In this document: positions 1-10,650 of the stretch, in pieces
How the letters are laid out: the number at the start of each line of letters is the position of its first letter
Position numbering within the stretch: the stretch's first letter is position 1
Assembly: GCF_026914185.1 (NCBI RefSeq)
Contig: NC_070568.1
Location: forward strand, 4,732,001 to 4,796,000
DNA length: 64,000 nt
Source of the DNA: Puccinia triticina
Taxonomy: Eukaryota > Basidiomycota > Pucciniomycetes > Pucciniales > Pucciniaceae
Direction: 5' to 3'
Made by a program: the position numbers and the translations under genes
The notes under the pieces: generated by a model
What the model saw: the letters and a program-made list of their open reading frames with translations, nothing else
Database searches by the model: none
What the model was told of the DNA's origin: nothing

Positions 1-66
1 ATATTGGCCATTTTTCATAGATACAGCCAAAAATGTATTGTAATTTATTGTCAAGTATTGAAAATT

Positions 67-811
67 CGGACTTACTTCGCGCACTGCAAAAAACTCTTTG
101 CGCACTGCACAGTGCGCGCAGTCCCAAACACTTCGCGCACTGCGGGTGAAATACACAACTTTTTCAAGATTTTTTTTGACCAATCAATAGAACACCTTTT
201 AATTGGCCTCTCTGAATTTTTTGGGAGTTTTTTGAAGCATTCTTCCATGTTAACAAAATCATGAAAAACTAGAACAAATGTAGGATGCGGGGGCCTTAAA
301 AACAAGGTTCCCATTACCCAAAAATTCCAAATATTTTATTGAGTAATTAAAGATATGAGGACAGCTCTTTTAGAAATTTTTAGCTAATTTGTGGAAGGAT
401 AACGGTCCGAAAAATGAGGATATTCTAGAGGCAATGTGCTATCATGGGGTGAAATTTCCTCATTTTGCATACCCTTATTTTTGCACAAAGTGGCTCAAAA
501 GTATCAAAGTAGCTGTTCTTATATATTTCATTACTCAATAAATGATTTGGAATTTTTGGGCTATAGGAACCTTGTTTTTTAGGCCCCAACATTCTACCTT
601 TGTTCTGGTTTTTTATGATTTTTTTTAACGTGGAAGAATGCTTCAAAAAACTCCCAAAAAATTCAGAGAGACCAATTAAAAGGTGTTCTATTGATTGGTC
701 AAAAAAAATCTTGAAAAAGTTGTGTATTTCACCCGCAGTGCGCGAAGTGTTTGGGACTGCGCGCACTGTGCAGTGCGCGAAGAGTTTTTTGCAGTGCGCG
801 AAGTAAGTCCG
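67..811. mobile_element. hAT-like foldback MITE
   Basis: Arms of about 300 bp (67 to ~366, and ~510 to 811) are inverted copies of each other around a ~145-bp spacer. Both ends read CGGACTTACTTCGCGCACTG inward. The direct repeat TGAAAATT flanks it exactly (59-66 and 812-819), the 8-bp target duplication expected of hAT elements. GCGCACTGC is repeated several times near both ends, as hAT transposase-binding repeats often are. It encodes no transposase; open frames in the arms are mirror images of one another. The CpG-rich motifs are well kept, which suggests a fairly recent insertion. Confidence 0.88.
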
Positions 812-972
812 TGAAAATTTGATATTTTTTCAATAAAATTAACACCTTTTTCTTAAAAACAACGGTCGATGTGTTACGCGTTTATGCCTAACTATTGTAA
901 CGTAAAACATTGGCCCACCGTTGCTGCACCCCTCGCACCAAAAAGGAAGAAAGTAAGATTTTTTACACTGAC

Positions 973-1190
973 TTTCATAGCCATGACCACCTTGGTGGAT
1001 TTATGGAAGACTTTCTGGACGGTACCGTAATTACCTTTACCCAATTCTTCCATGAGAGTCAGTTTGTTCATTTTGATAAAGAAAGAGGAACCATTAGAGA
1101 AGTCAATGCCATGGGAATGGACGACGGCCTTTCCGCCAAAGTTGAGCCGTCTGGAGGGATTGATGATATTACTGAAGTTAGCAAACGGTG
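973..1190 (-). pseudogene. PBS2-like MAP kinase kinase fragment (one exon)
   Basis: Read on the minus strand from 1190 to 973, the translation matches the start of the kinase domain of Pbs2, the MAPKK of the HOG osmotic-stress pathway: PFANFSNI, then NFGGKAVVHSHG, then the glycine-rich loop ELGKGNYGTVQKV, ending at the ATP-binding lysine in VVMAMK. A good donor (GTCAGT) follows, so this was a real exon boundary. No continuing kinase exon is visible downstream (below 973); the hAT-like foldback element lies there instead. Upstream, an in-frame stop lies just before PFANF. I therefore read it as a stranded piece of a host gene, probably captured or left by transposition, not a working kinase. 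The family match is from memory of the conserved motif. Confidence 0.7.
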
Positions 1191-2261
1191 TCTAAGCAGC
1201 AGCGCCCAAGATGGTTAAGAACTTAGTTTGGCTGTTCATTGAGGATGAGGAGGATGAGGGGGATTGGTGCATGTCTCCGAGCTTCATCATTGGCTTGATG
1301 AGGAATCTGAGGGGGAGCCGGGTCGAGGACCACCAACACTGCCCACACTCATCCATGACGTGAGCCGGCCAAAGCCAAGCCAACTAGATCGTGGCTCATG
1401 GACCCTTTGATTGCCCATTGGGCTTCCTAGCCGCTCCGGCAACCCCAGGACGCAGTGGGGGCCCCCCATAACCAGTGGCGCCATCAGGACCCCTGCGTCA
1501 GCCAGGCGACCGGCATGGACGCCCCGTGACAGCCGGCGATGACACCTCCCCTACCGGTTTGTCACACAGGCATCTAACTGGGATGGCCATCTGGTGCCCA
1601 GGTCGGTGGCATCTCAGTCATGCACCAGGGGTGCCACCTATGCCCACAGTCCCAGTGGCGTCCCGTTGCATGACCGAGTGGCGCCAGTATGGCTCTGGGT
1701 CCCTGTCATGCCACTGTGGCGCATGGAGTGCTGGTACGCCATCTAGACGCATCGGCTTTTCCCAATCTGCCCCGCTGTTTATGTTGTTCAAATATATGCA
1801 AATTATGGTATGAATACCAATTACAATCAATTCCACCCTGTCTATCTTGACCCAACCAATGTGGTGAGCCTAATCAAAACTTTATTACATCACTCAGACA
1901 CTTACTGCGTGAGGAAACTCAAAGAACTGGAAGATGTATTCCATAAGATTTCTTATCTATTTACATGTTATTATTATGATAGATAAGGAAGTGGATGGAA
2001 TTTCTTCTTTACCTGGAAGCAGGTTGAGGGCCGCTGTCTTGTTTTGAGTGCGCTGAGGGTTGACTTTTGTCCTGTAGTGTTGCAGTCTGTCTGTTGCAGC
2101 ATTTGCACCTAGTCAGTTATCTTGGTCTCTCTTGGACTTGTACTCTAGGTAGGCCAAGCTTACTGGGCCGCAAGTCTTTGCTTTTGTTGGCCTAGCTGAG
2201 ACGCAATGCTAGAAATGTATTGCCAAGTTTATCTGTAGTTCATATTCATTGGTGTTAGCTC
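1191..2261. other. No gene seen
   Basis: The stretch from about 1390 to 1790 is distinctly GC-rich compared with the AT-rich flanks and has several overlapping open frames, none with recognisable protein content. 1191-1390 may contain decayed sequence belonging to the PBS2-like fragment. I see no RNA gene or terminal repeats here. Confidence 0.4.
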
Positions 2262-2671
2262 CAAGGGTGGGCAGTTATCCAGATGAAAATCTGGCTGCAA
2301 CTGACTGTAAAAAGCTGTAGAGATGTGCAATAGATTTTCTATTGTATCTGTGTGTTGCTTGATAGCCCTCCTAACATATATTCATTGTAATTTATTTACA
2401 TATTGGCTCACTTGCCTTTTTTTAATCATTAAATCTAGGTCAAAAATTCAGTTATCTGTAACTATTTGGCTGGATAACTAATTTCAGGTTTCTTTTCAGG
2501 TACAATTTTTACAGAGGTAAAGCCTATGTCTCCAAATTTGCAAAAATGATTCATTATAACTACATAAAGCTTTGTTTTATTTGAATTGCCAATAAACAAA
2601 GATATAGGCCACCAAAATCTAACTTACAGATGAAATTAATGGATAACTTGGTAACGTAACTGCCCACCCTT
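2262..2671. mobile_element. hAT-like MITE, 410 bp
   Basis: The left end reads CAAGGGTGGGCAGTTA and the right end is its inverse (TAACTGCCCACCCTT). The sequence GTTAGCTC flanks the element at 2254-2261 and 2672-2679, an 8-bp target duplication. The terminus CAAGGGTGGGCA resembles common hAT termini. No coding capacity. Confidence 0.85.
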
Positions 2672-2770
2672 GTTAGCTCTTTTCAGCTTGCTTTTGTCCT
2701 AGCTTAAGGTGGATCAGGCTTCTCACCTCCTTTGGTTCCTTTATGGTACGAGGTGGTGACTGCTCTGATC

Positions 2771-3373
2771 AGGACCCCGGCAAGCCCCTACTAGACACCC
2801 TTATGTGATACCCCGGGAATTTGCCATTTTGGAACGGCTGTAGTTTTGATTTTTTGGAGAGAACCAACTGTTTGAAACCCACTACTTCAGTATGTTCAAT
2901 TTTGCAAATTTTGGAATAGTGGATTGAAACAAGTTACGTAAGTAACATCTGCAGCCATTTGTGGGGGTTTTGGAGAAGAAAAGTCCAAAATTGATGTTCT
3001 GGTTATCATTGCTGATGTATTGATTAAAATCAATGAAAAAATCACTTTTAGAAGCCTTTCAGACCTTCCTCAACCCTTTATAATGTAACATGGGAGCAGG
3101 AGAGAACAGGGAGGAACTAACATGTATGCACACTATGTTTGCACCTTTAAGCACAAAAACAAATTGAAACAAAACACGTAAGTATGTCATTTTTTCCCTT
3201 GGAAGGGAAGACCAGATTGAAACAGGGTACATCAGTATGTCTCAGAAGAAAAAAATCCCAGAACTGTCCATTTGAAACAAGTTTCACAGGTTTACGTAAG
3301 TATCATTTTTGCCAAAAAAATCATTTTGAAACAATTTACGTAAGGGTGTCTAGTAGGGGCTTGCCGGGGTCCT
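2771..3373. mobile_element. MITE, 603 bp, AGGACCC family
   Basis: A ~33-bp terminal inverted repeat begins AGGACCCCGGCAAGCCCC at the left and is mirrored at 3341-3373. CTCTGATC occurs exactly on both sides (2763-2770 and 3374-3381). Inside, the motif TTGAAACA followed by ACGTAAGT recurs about five times, mostly toward the right end (near 2930, 3170, 3215, 3280 and 3330), like subterminal transposase-binding repeats. The 8-bp duplication suggests hAT or another 8-bp superfamily. The termini resemble those of the element at 58596-58953. Open frames inside are not genes. Confidence 0.87.
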
Positions 3374-3381
3374 CTCTGATC

Positions 3382-4741
3382 TGACTTCTGGGTGTTTTGC
3401 CTATTGAAGCGGGGAAAAGAATTTAGCTTTGTCCTTGTCAGGTATCTGGTCAGGAACTCGAGCACTTACCTAGGGTGTCTATCAAGATCCTTTCCAGTAA
3501 CAACAGTCGGCAGTTTTTGTCCGCTTTTTTGACCTTGCTGCTTGTGTAGTTGGTACCTGCTTTCATCCAATTGATGCTATCAGTTTTCCCAACTAAACGG
3601 GCAGCTGGGGCTGCGGAGGAAGGTTTGCTTTGCTTACCAAGCTCCGCAGCTGGTGTGGTTTGCGGCACCCTCTTCAGCTTGTGAGCTTGGGGCCGGTCTC
3701 CTTGGCCTGTATTCTTACACTGTGAGGGAATCAGCACCAACACCTTCTAGAAATCACCCTGGTACACGTAATCCATGCCCACAGACACTTCATAATAACC
3801 TAGCACCACTCCTACAGGCGCCTCAAACCCTTCAGTATTTGCTTTCATGGATGGCCCTCCACAATGGGTAATAAAATATGTACAAAGCAGGTTCAAAGTG
3901 GGAGAAAGTTCACCATCAAACAGAGCCAGACTGTTAGGAAGGACCCTGAGTATTCACTGCATCTTACTTCTTTATATTCCATCAAGGTGTAACTCTTTCT
4001 CAGATGCATGGCAGCTGATGCCCCATGGTTATTGTTTCCTCTTATGTCATCTCAAGCCATGTAGCAGACACCCTGTTGGCTTGTTGCCTTGTCCCCTTGT
4101 TGGAGGCTTTTGTAACCTGTTTCTCATCTTTCTCTTTGTCTCAGAACCACCTGTTGTCCCCTCACTATAAATGTAGAGCCTTTTGGCCCATCCTGTTTGT
4201 CCCCCATCAGATTGTCACCTTGCATCCCTGGTCACAGAATAAGAATTACATAGCCTATTTTACCATATATTTTACAGTATATTTTGCCCCTTGATTTTGT
4301 CTAGAAAGCACTATCCTCAGCATCTCTTTTTTTTTTTTTTGAGTGCAGATTTGATTTAACATTGTGCACTATGCATATTCATCCGGCTTACAAAAAGTTC
4401 CGGCAAAATTGCCAGGAGTTACAACAGTATTTTTGTAAATAGAAGGGAGAAATGATATCAAATTTTCTGTGGAATTGGGATCAAACACTCAGCATCTCAT
4501 CCGCCACACTTTGCTTTAAGAGTCCATACTCTTATTCTTGTCCCATATTACTCTCCCCACCTGACAGGCAGATTTTCATGCACTCATCCCTCTCTCAGCT
4601 CTACTCCCCCAAGAGTAGTTTCACATCAATGCCAACCAATTCATGCGGGCAACATTGACAAGTGGGCAAAAGACCTTGTAAGCTTGTTCATGCTGTCAAT
4701 ACTGGTGTTGCTTTTGAGTTGATACTCATTAGAGTTTACGA
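3382..4741. other. No gene seen
   Basis: AT-rich intergenic DNA with a poly-T run near 4327. Short open frames on both strands show no recognisable content; a minus-strand frame at 3450-3743 has a basic, leucine-rich end that could be transposon debris, but I cannot assign it. Confidence 0.4.
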
Positions 4742-5135
4742 GTGGCAGGTGTCAGCTTGAACTCATCACCTAGCTCAATCAATTTCTGCAGCCGCAAGAA
4801 TAATGCTAAAGGCAAGCCTCCGACTGTTGAGAGTGGCACCAGTAGCTCTGAACTGGTTGAACTCACCAAGTGGCTGCTCAATCAAACAAAGGGACAGCCT
4901 TGTGTTTCACCTCCGTATTCTGCTTATGGTGATACTGCTAACAATCTGTCGGACTATTTATCTTTTGTTGGTGTTGCTCCCACAAGCGCAAGGGGACACT
5001 CGACATTCTACTCCATCATGCCATAGATTGTTCTGGATGTCAACAACCTCAAAGCTCTTGGTTTCAATGTTGGAATTATCACAAAGCTTCGCAGCAACGT
5101 GGCCAGATACAAGGCTCACCTCGCTCGATCCTGAT
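4742..5135 (+). pseudogene. Degraded unknown reading frame, possibly transposon-derived
   Basis: The frame reads without a stop to 5026 and continues in the same frame after one stop, through a stretch ending LGFNVGIITKLRSNVARYKA. The tail looks like the last helix of a small helical (SAM-like) module, and the upstream part is serine-rich. Such tails occur in fungal transposon-associated proteins, but I cannot name the family. The internal stop and the repetitive flank argue that it is decayed. Confidence 0.25.
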
Positions 5136-5204
5136 GGCCTTCTTTCCAATTTGGTGTTTGTGACACTCTTTCTATGTACCTTGTCCTGCTCCTCAGTCCT
5201 GTCC

Positions 5205-5535
5205 AATGTCTGATATCCTGCCTTCTGCTACCACATTTCCTGCCTGCTACCAAGCTACCAAGTCTGATGTCCGATGTCTGCTACCTGCCAAATCTGATGC
5301 ATTCTCCCTGCTACCGTGCTACCTACCAATTGTGATGCATTTTGCCTGCTACTGTGTCTGATATCACTTCCTTCTGCTACTGTGTTTCCTGCCTGCTACC
5401 AAATCATGCCCGCTGCTGGGTCTGATGTCTGCTACCGTGTTTCCCTCCTGCTACTGGGTCTGATGTCTGTTATGCTGTCTTCTGCTATCAACATTTCTGC
5501 CTGCTGCTGAGTGTTATGTCTGATGTCTGATCCCA
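5205..5535. repeat. Degenerate tandem repeat, CTGCTACC / TCTGATGTC
   Basis: The words CTGCTACC, TTTCCTGCCTGCTACC and TCTGATGTC alternate irregularly through this segment. Copies differ in length and sequence, so it is an old imperfect minisatellite. Confidence 0.7.
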
Positions 5536-5681
5536 AATCTCATTCTAATGTCTCCGACCAAATCCAAAGTCTCATGTCAATTTCTCCGACCAAATTTGGA
5601 GTATTCTGAAGAGCTGCTATCAAGACATAAGCTGCTGTGCCAATATAGCAAGCTTCCACGAGACCAAAGCAATACCCTTGG

Positions 5682-5909
5682 TCAAGAGACAGCCAGGGGG
5701 TTTGAGTAAGCTGACATGCCTCCGCGGACATGAACCAGCTGCTCCTCTTGCTCGTTCTCGAAGAGCTTCCATCTTCCAGAGCTGGTGTTGAAGGTAGTGA
5801 GCCCGCGTTTTCCGGCGACGGCGAGCAGCAGGCTGGGCTGGGACTGGGTGCTGGGTGGGACGTTGAGTCTGCCCGGGCAGGTGACATCCCGGGACAGCGG
5901 CTTCGGCAC
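5682..5909 (-). pseudogene. RIC1-like gene fragment
   Basis: On the minus strand the frame contains LLAVAGKRGL, then SGRWKLFENEQEEQ, then VRGGM. This order matches the conserved segment of RIC1, the large Golgi Ypt6/Rab6 exchange-factor subunit (in the family: LAVAG.RG, then RWKLF....QEQ, then GG). The match ends abruptly on both sides and no other RIC1 exon lies nearby, so it is a fragment. Together with the PBS2 exon at 973-1190 it makes two unrelated host exons stranded in this transposon-rich segment. Confidence 0.5.
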
Positions 5910-6223
5910 AGGCTTCTCCGGTCGGCTCCCATGATGGAGCCTTCCCCCGGCGCCAGCAGGCCTGACGATCCCGTGGGACGCTGCCCCAACTGTAAATTCT
6001 GGGTGGCTGCCGTCACCATCGTCACCACGCCTCTGGCGACCGTATCATCGTCGCGCCACTGTCACTCCTGATGCGTGGCGCAGACGCTTTTCTCCATTCG
6101 CCCGGGTGTGCACCAGAATGATTGTCTTTTCCACGCCGAATCTCTCTAGCTGTACTCACCCTTCCCCTCTTCTGATGACCTCGTAAATCCCGCCAAACCT
6201 CCTCCAAAAAATCACCCTCAAGG

Positions 6224-9013
6224 ATGAAGCTGCGCATCCTTCCGATACTCGTCGTCGCATGGCTCAAAATCATCCAACTCAGATCTGCACCCATGATGAC
6301 GACCATAAGGACCGCTCACACTATACAGGATATTGCTGAAATAGCCGAAATGGCCAAAGCTGCCAAAGGTGCTAATTCGGCAGTCGGTACTCTTCGCGAT
6401 GTTACCGAGTTGGGAAAAGGCATCGAGACCGCCACTACCGCCGGAGTAGATAGTGCCGACTTGTTTAAAGATATCCAGACTTCGTCCAGCTTAGGTACGC
6501 CTGATGCACTCGAGGAAAATCCCATCTGTCTGCTCGAGTGCTGACATCAATCTCCAACAACAACAACGAAAAACATTCTGTGTTTTTCCTTATCCCACGC
6601 AATCAACTTGACAAATAGGCGGCAAATCGAATTCATTATCCGGTAAAGGGACTTCCTTTTCTTCTTTTATCCACGGGCTCCACGAGCTTTGCACATTGCT
6701 TTTCTGATTTTCTTTTCAATCTGATCGCGACAAAACACACACATAGGGTTAAAGTCGGAGTCCACTCTGCCTCGTAAATCATTTTATTTCCCATCTAGGT
6801 CTCTTTATCGAAAATCCAAATCTGAATAAAACTGACACTTTCACTTCTATTTCCCGTCAAAAAGCTCTGAAAACTCAGAGTACCACGGCTGTCCAAGAGG
6901 TAGGCCTATTGGGCACTCTCCACCTTCCCTGCGCGGTGACCTCTGTATACACTGACGGGGTCGATGGTTCCAACTTCAGAATTCATTGGTCGACAAAGTG
7001 TCGGGCGCCGGGAATTCAGAAAAATTTAATCCAAACACAGTTGAAGGAACAAAAACCGCCGAAGCAGTAGTAAGTGTGTACGTCACAGATCCGAGTGCAA
7101 TCTTTTGGCTGATAAATATTTTGACCAGCCCAAGGAAGGGTCTCCAGAAATCAACCCAAGTGAAGTAGTAAGTATTGACCTGCAAAGACCCCAAAAACCA
7201 ATTCAATTCTTGTGACTGAAAAATATTTTAACCAGAACAAGGAAGTGCCCAAGGAAGCGCCCAATGAACTTGGAGCGGCCAGCGGTGAAGTAGTAAGCAC
7301 TTGAAAACCCATGAAAACCAATCCCAGTCTCTTGACTGATAGATATTCTCTCAGACCCAGGTCAAGGATGCGTCGCTCTCCAAGGCTGAACTGGCTAACG
7401 GCGTAAGTGCTCTAAGTTTTCTGGAATCAGTATCCAAAGCTTGGCTGACAATCCAATTGCCCTCCTCAGGCCGCAGAAGAACACGGTATTAGTAAGTCCA
7501 CAAATCAGGATACAATTGTGCTTGCCATAATTATCCTCTGACATAGTTGCTCGCTCCTTGTCCCGCAACCCAAAGTTTCACCCAGCGATGCACCTCTTGT
7601 AAGTCAAGTACCTTCCACTTCCCACTTTATTTTAGCATGTAACTGAATGATTTCGAAACGCACAGGTCGGAGAAATAGCGAGTACGTCCAAAATTTCTAT
7701 TCAACCAGATCTGCCAAGAAGAACTATACGCCGAACTTACCCTCTGCTTTTGGAACTGGATGGTTCTTTTTTCTTAACCCACAGTCAAACCTCTTTCTGA
7801 ATATTCGGCCAGCTTCATAAGGCAGGAAGAATTGAATCAACTCATGACAAACCAGATGCTTCTCCACATTTCCAAGTATAGCACGGGAGCACTACAAGAA
7901 TGGGCCAAGACCAATGAGTACGTGCTAGAAGCTATACAATGGGAAAAATCAGAAACCAGACTCGGTCACTTCCTGTCCAAATTCATTGTCCCTAAATGGC
8001 GCGCCAAATTTCCTGGGCCGCTGGCGCCTGGGGAAGTTCGGGAGCTAACCAACGGCCAAAAACTCTCGAAAGGATGGATGAAGTTATGGAAAGGACAGTT
8101 TGGCGACCAACAGGGTGTCAGGCGAGGAATCGAAAATTCTCTCAAGTTCATAGCTGCTTTGCCGTTTTACCCCCTCACATTCATGGGAGAAATAGTTGGG
8201 AAGGTCCGAGGCATGTACAACGTCAAGTTCCTAAACTGGCTCAAGCTCAACGCCCCAGACAACATCCGTGCAACAATCCCCAATTTCGCCATGGAAGGAG
8301 AAAAGGCCAATCCATTTCTCATGCCCTCTGAAGCCATCACACGTTCCTCCACAAACCCTCAGACACTCGAGACAGCTCAGACTATCGGCCATCCTGCAGC
8401 TGCATCACACACCGTCACCAACACAGCTGCTTCCCACCCAGAAACGGGGAATCTACTGGAAGCCGATATGAAGGTACCGCCCTTAAAAGACTTCGGTAAC
8501 CAGATCGACTCATCTCACTTGGCGATAATAGATCAACCTCAGCCTATACCACTCCCCAGTTCCGGCTTCGAGCCCCCTCCATCCATTGGTAGTAGTACCC
8601 ACATAGAGTCACCCTCGTTAAACACAGCTTCCCATGCAGACTCCGAGCCAGCTCTGGTGAACACCGGTACCGAGACAAAGTCGACTCCATTAGAGGCCAA
8701 TACCATTGGTAGTAGTACCCACACAGAGTCACCCTCGTTAAACACAGCTTCCCATGCAGACTCCGAGCCAGCTCTGGTGAACACCGGTACCGAGACAAAG
8801 TCGACTCCATTAGAGGCCAATCTCCACACCGAGCCTCCGCCCTTAGAACCAGCTGGACGTCGCCCAGGAGGCGCTCAATTCATTCCAGAACGTATCCGGC
8901 GGTTTTTTTCGAAGTATATTCCTATCAGTCCAGTAAATCCGGGATCCACAGTAGAAGGCTGGAACAAAGAACACCAGGTAACTTCTGCATCACATTCAGG
9001 AAGTTCAACGTGA
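6224..9013 (+). CDS. Secreted protein, 639 aa, eleven exons with micro-exons
   Basis: Model: exons 6224-6494, 6619-6642, 6799-6899, 6980-7069, 7129-7167, 7236-7292, 7355-7402, 7470-7491, 7576-7598, 7666-7681 and 7785-9013. All junctions are GT-AG, phases agree throughout, and the total is exactly 640 codons. Six exons are 16-48 nt; introns are 59-156 bp. The N-terminus (MKLRILPILVVAWLKIIQL, then RSAP) is a signal peptide. Next comes an Ala/Glu/Lys-rich helical part, then small acidic exon-encoded modules. The last exon holds a Trp-rich globular region (about residues 235-385) and a Ser/Thr/Pro-rich tail with two identical-length 40-residue repeats. No known domain is recognised. In a rust, a secreted lineage-specific protein of this kind is a candidate host-interaction protein; that is inference. 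The smallest exons need cDNA support. Confidence 0.8.
8581..8820 (+). repeat. Two tandem 120-bp units inside the secreted-protein gene
   Basis: 8581-8700 and 8701-8820 are nearly identical (a few base differences at the junction words). Each encodes a 40-residue Ser/Thr/Pro-rich unit containing HADSEPALVNTGTETKST. Near identity shows recent duplication and predicts length variation between strains. Confidence 0.93.
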
Positions 9014-9720
9014 AAACACAATCCAGCCAGTTTTTCGTACGTTGTGTATCAATCGGCCCTCTCTCAGCTTTCTTGAATAGTCAAATTGTTTGAGGCCTGA
9101 AAACGGACAGTTTGGAGTATTTTGCAGTGTTTATGTAGCCATTCTTCTACACGAGTCCCTTCGCGTCAACCTTCCTTTTACAGTTATCTTTCTTATTTCG
9201 CCTCATGCCAACTCCCTCAAAACACTCTTTGAAAGGGGGGGTGAAAATTACAAAGTGTATTTCTCTTTGTACACAAGCCCACCCAATGCCAAACTACCCA
9301 AAACCCAAAAGTACATTAGTTTTGCATGGGCCTCCAACCAAACCAGACAATGCAATCTCATACAATGTAGATAAATCCTAGTGTGTAACAGCCCGTCGGG
9401 GAGGCGTGTCCCCCCCTTATCTTTCATCACACAGTTTTGCGTCGCAGACCGTTTCTCCAGCCCAAATTTTCATTTTCCAAACCAACCTAGTACACATAGC
9501 ATAATTTTATTTCACTAGTCTCCCAAGTCCCACTCGTCGATAGCGCAAACAAAGTCCACTCAACCCACTAAACCTGCAAAGCGCACAGCTTCCAAACCCA
9601 GTATCTGGAACACCTGAAACAGAGATGATGAATACGAGTGGTATATTACAGAGGATATAGCGAGGGGAGTGTGTGGTGATGATACAAGAGAGAGAGGGGG
9701 AGAGAGGGGGTTGGGAAAGA
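9014..9720. other. Convergent 3' regions, no gene seen
   Basis: This separates the plus-strand secreted-protein gene from the minus-strand CWC21 gene and should hold both 3' untranslated regions. A GA-rich run (about 9688-9715) lies just beyond the CWC21 stop. Nothing else is recognisable. Confidence 0.5.
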
Positions 9721-10442
9721 TCAGAGCGGTTTATCGTAAGGTTTCTCACGCCCACGGGAGCCTCGTGACTGGATCCCCCGGGCGGCATGCTCGGCTTCGC
9801 GCATCTGACGCTCCTCGATCGCCTGTGCTTTCCGCTGGGCCTGGAGTTCGCGGTCGAAGGCCTGACCCTCGACGTATGTGCCACGGACACGGAGCGCGCT
9901 CCTGAACTTGTCGTTTTCTTTCTGCTTCATCGCCGCAATCTCGTGGGCTACACAGATCCAAATCAATACGATGAGTGAGTGCTCAGAAGAGATAGAGAGA
10001 GAGAGAGAGAGGCGAGTACGAACATTCGTGGGGTTTGAGGGGCCCGGAGGAACGGAGGAGGGAGTCTTCCTTGAGCAGTTTCTGGCGCAGTTGTGCGACA
10101 CGCTCCTCGACGACCTGCTCGTCGAGGCCTTCTTCCTCGAGCTCGAGCTGAAGCTCGACGCACTTGTTCTCGACCCTTCGTTTGCGCTCGTGGTCGAGGA
10201 TGGACTGGTCGGGCTTGCGCAGGCCTCCGCCCGGGCCTCCGTCGTCGGCATAGCGCTCGTTGGGCTTCTTCCCCCGGTAGTCGTCCGAGGGCCGGGGCTG
10301 GGACAGGTTCCGTTGGACGTATCCCGACGTGCCTGGTCGGGTTTGGGATCCGGGTCAGCAGGAACACGCAGGGTGGCGAGGGAGAGCCAGGGCACTGACC
10401 TGAGCCTCGCGGGGTCGTTAGTCCGATGTTGTTGTACGACAT
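9721..10442 (-). CDS. CWC21: Pre-mRNA-splicing factor CWC21 (cwf21 domain)
   Basis: Exons on the minus strand: 10442-10400, 10332-10024 and 9947-9721, giving 192 aa. The protein begins MSYNNIGLTTPRGSGTSGYV and continues QRNLSQPRP, the invariant N-terminus of Cwc21 and of the SRRM2 cwf21 region, which contacts Prp8 and Snu114 in the active spliceosome. The cwf21 helical pair (SILDHERKRRVE, then ELEEEGLDEQVVEERV) follows, then LKPHESH, and a basic, glutamine-rich tail of the kind fungal orthologues carry. The second intron uses donor GTTCGT, weaker than usual, but only this choice restores the conserved LKPHESH. The start codon is fixed by the conserved MSYN. It diverges from the UBA-USP gene with about 208 bp between start codons. 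Confidence 0.95.
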
Positions 10443-10650
10443 CCTTCGTTCGTTCCTCTTTGATGATGGTGGTTGTCCAGACTGCAGAGCAGGTGGAGAC
10501 TGTTGCGCAGCAGCTGCTCTGCGCGGAGGGGGGCCCGGGCGCACGGGGGGCCGCGCGGGGAGAGCGCAGTGCTACTTCAGGAAAGGGCTGTTTCGAGTTT
10601 CGGAAGAAGGAAAAGGGCCAAAGGAAGAGCCAGCAGCAACAACACGAGCG
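10443..10650. promoter_or_regulatory. Shared bidirectional promoter of CWC21 and the UBA-USP gene
   Basis: Only 208 bp separate the two divergent start codons, so both 5' untranslated regions and promoters must lie here. The segment is GC-rich with a run GGGGGGCCCGGGCGC near 10530. No TATA box is evident, as is common for housekeeping promoters. Confidence 0.6.

Noticed and set aside
72..806. Two similar small open frames in opposite directions (72-314 minus, 600-806 plus)
   Set aside because: They are translations of the two inverted arms of one foldback MITE, so their similarity is structural, not two genes.
8539..8829. Minus-strand frames of 88-96 aa over the 120-bp repeats
   Set aside because: Antisense shadows of the repeat region of the plus-strand secreted-protein gene.
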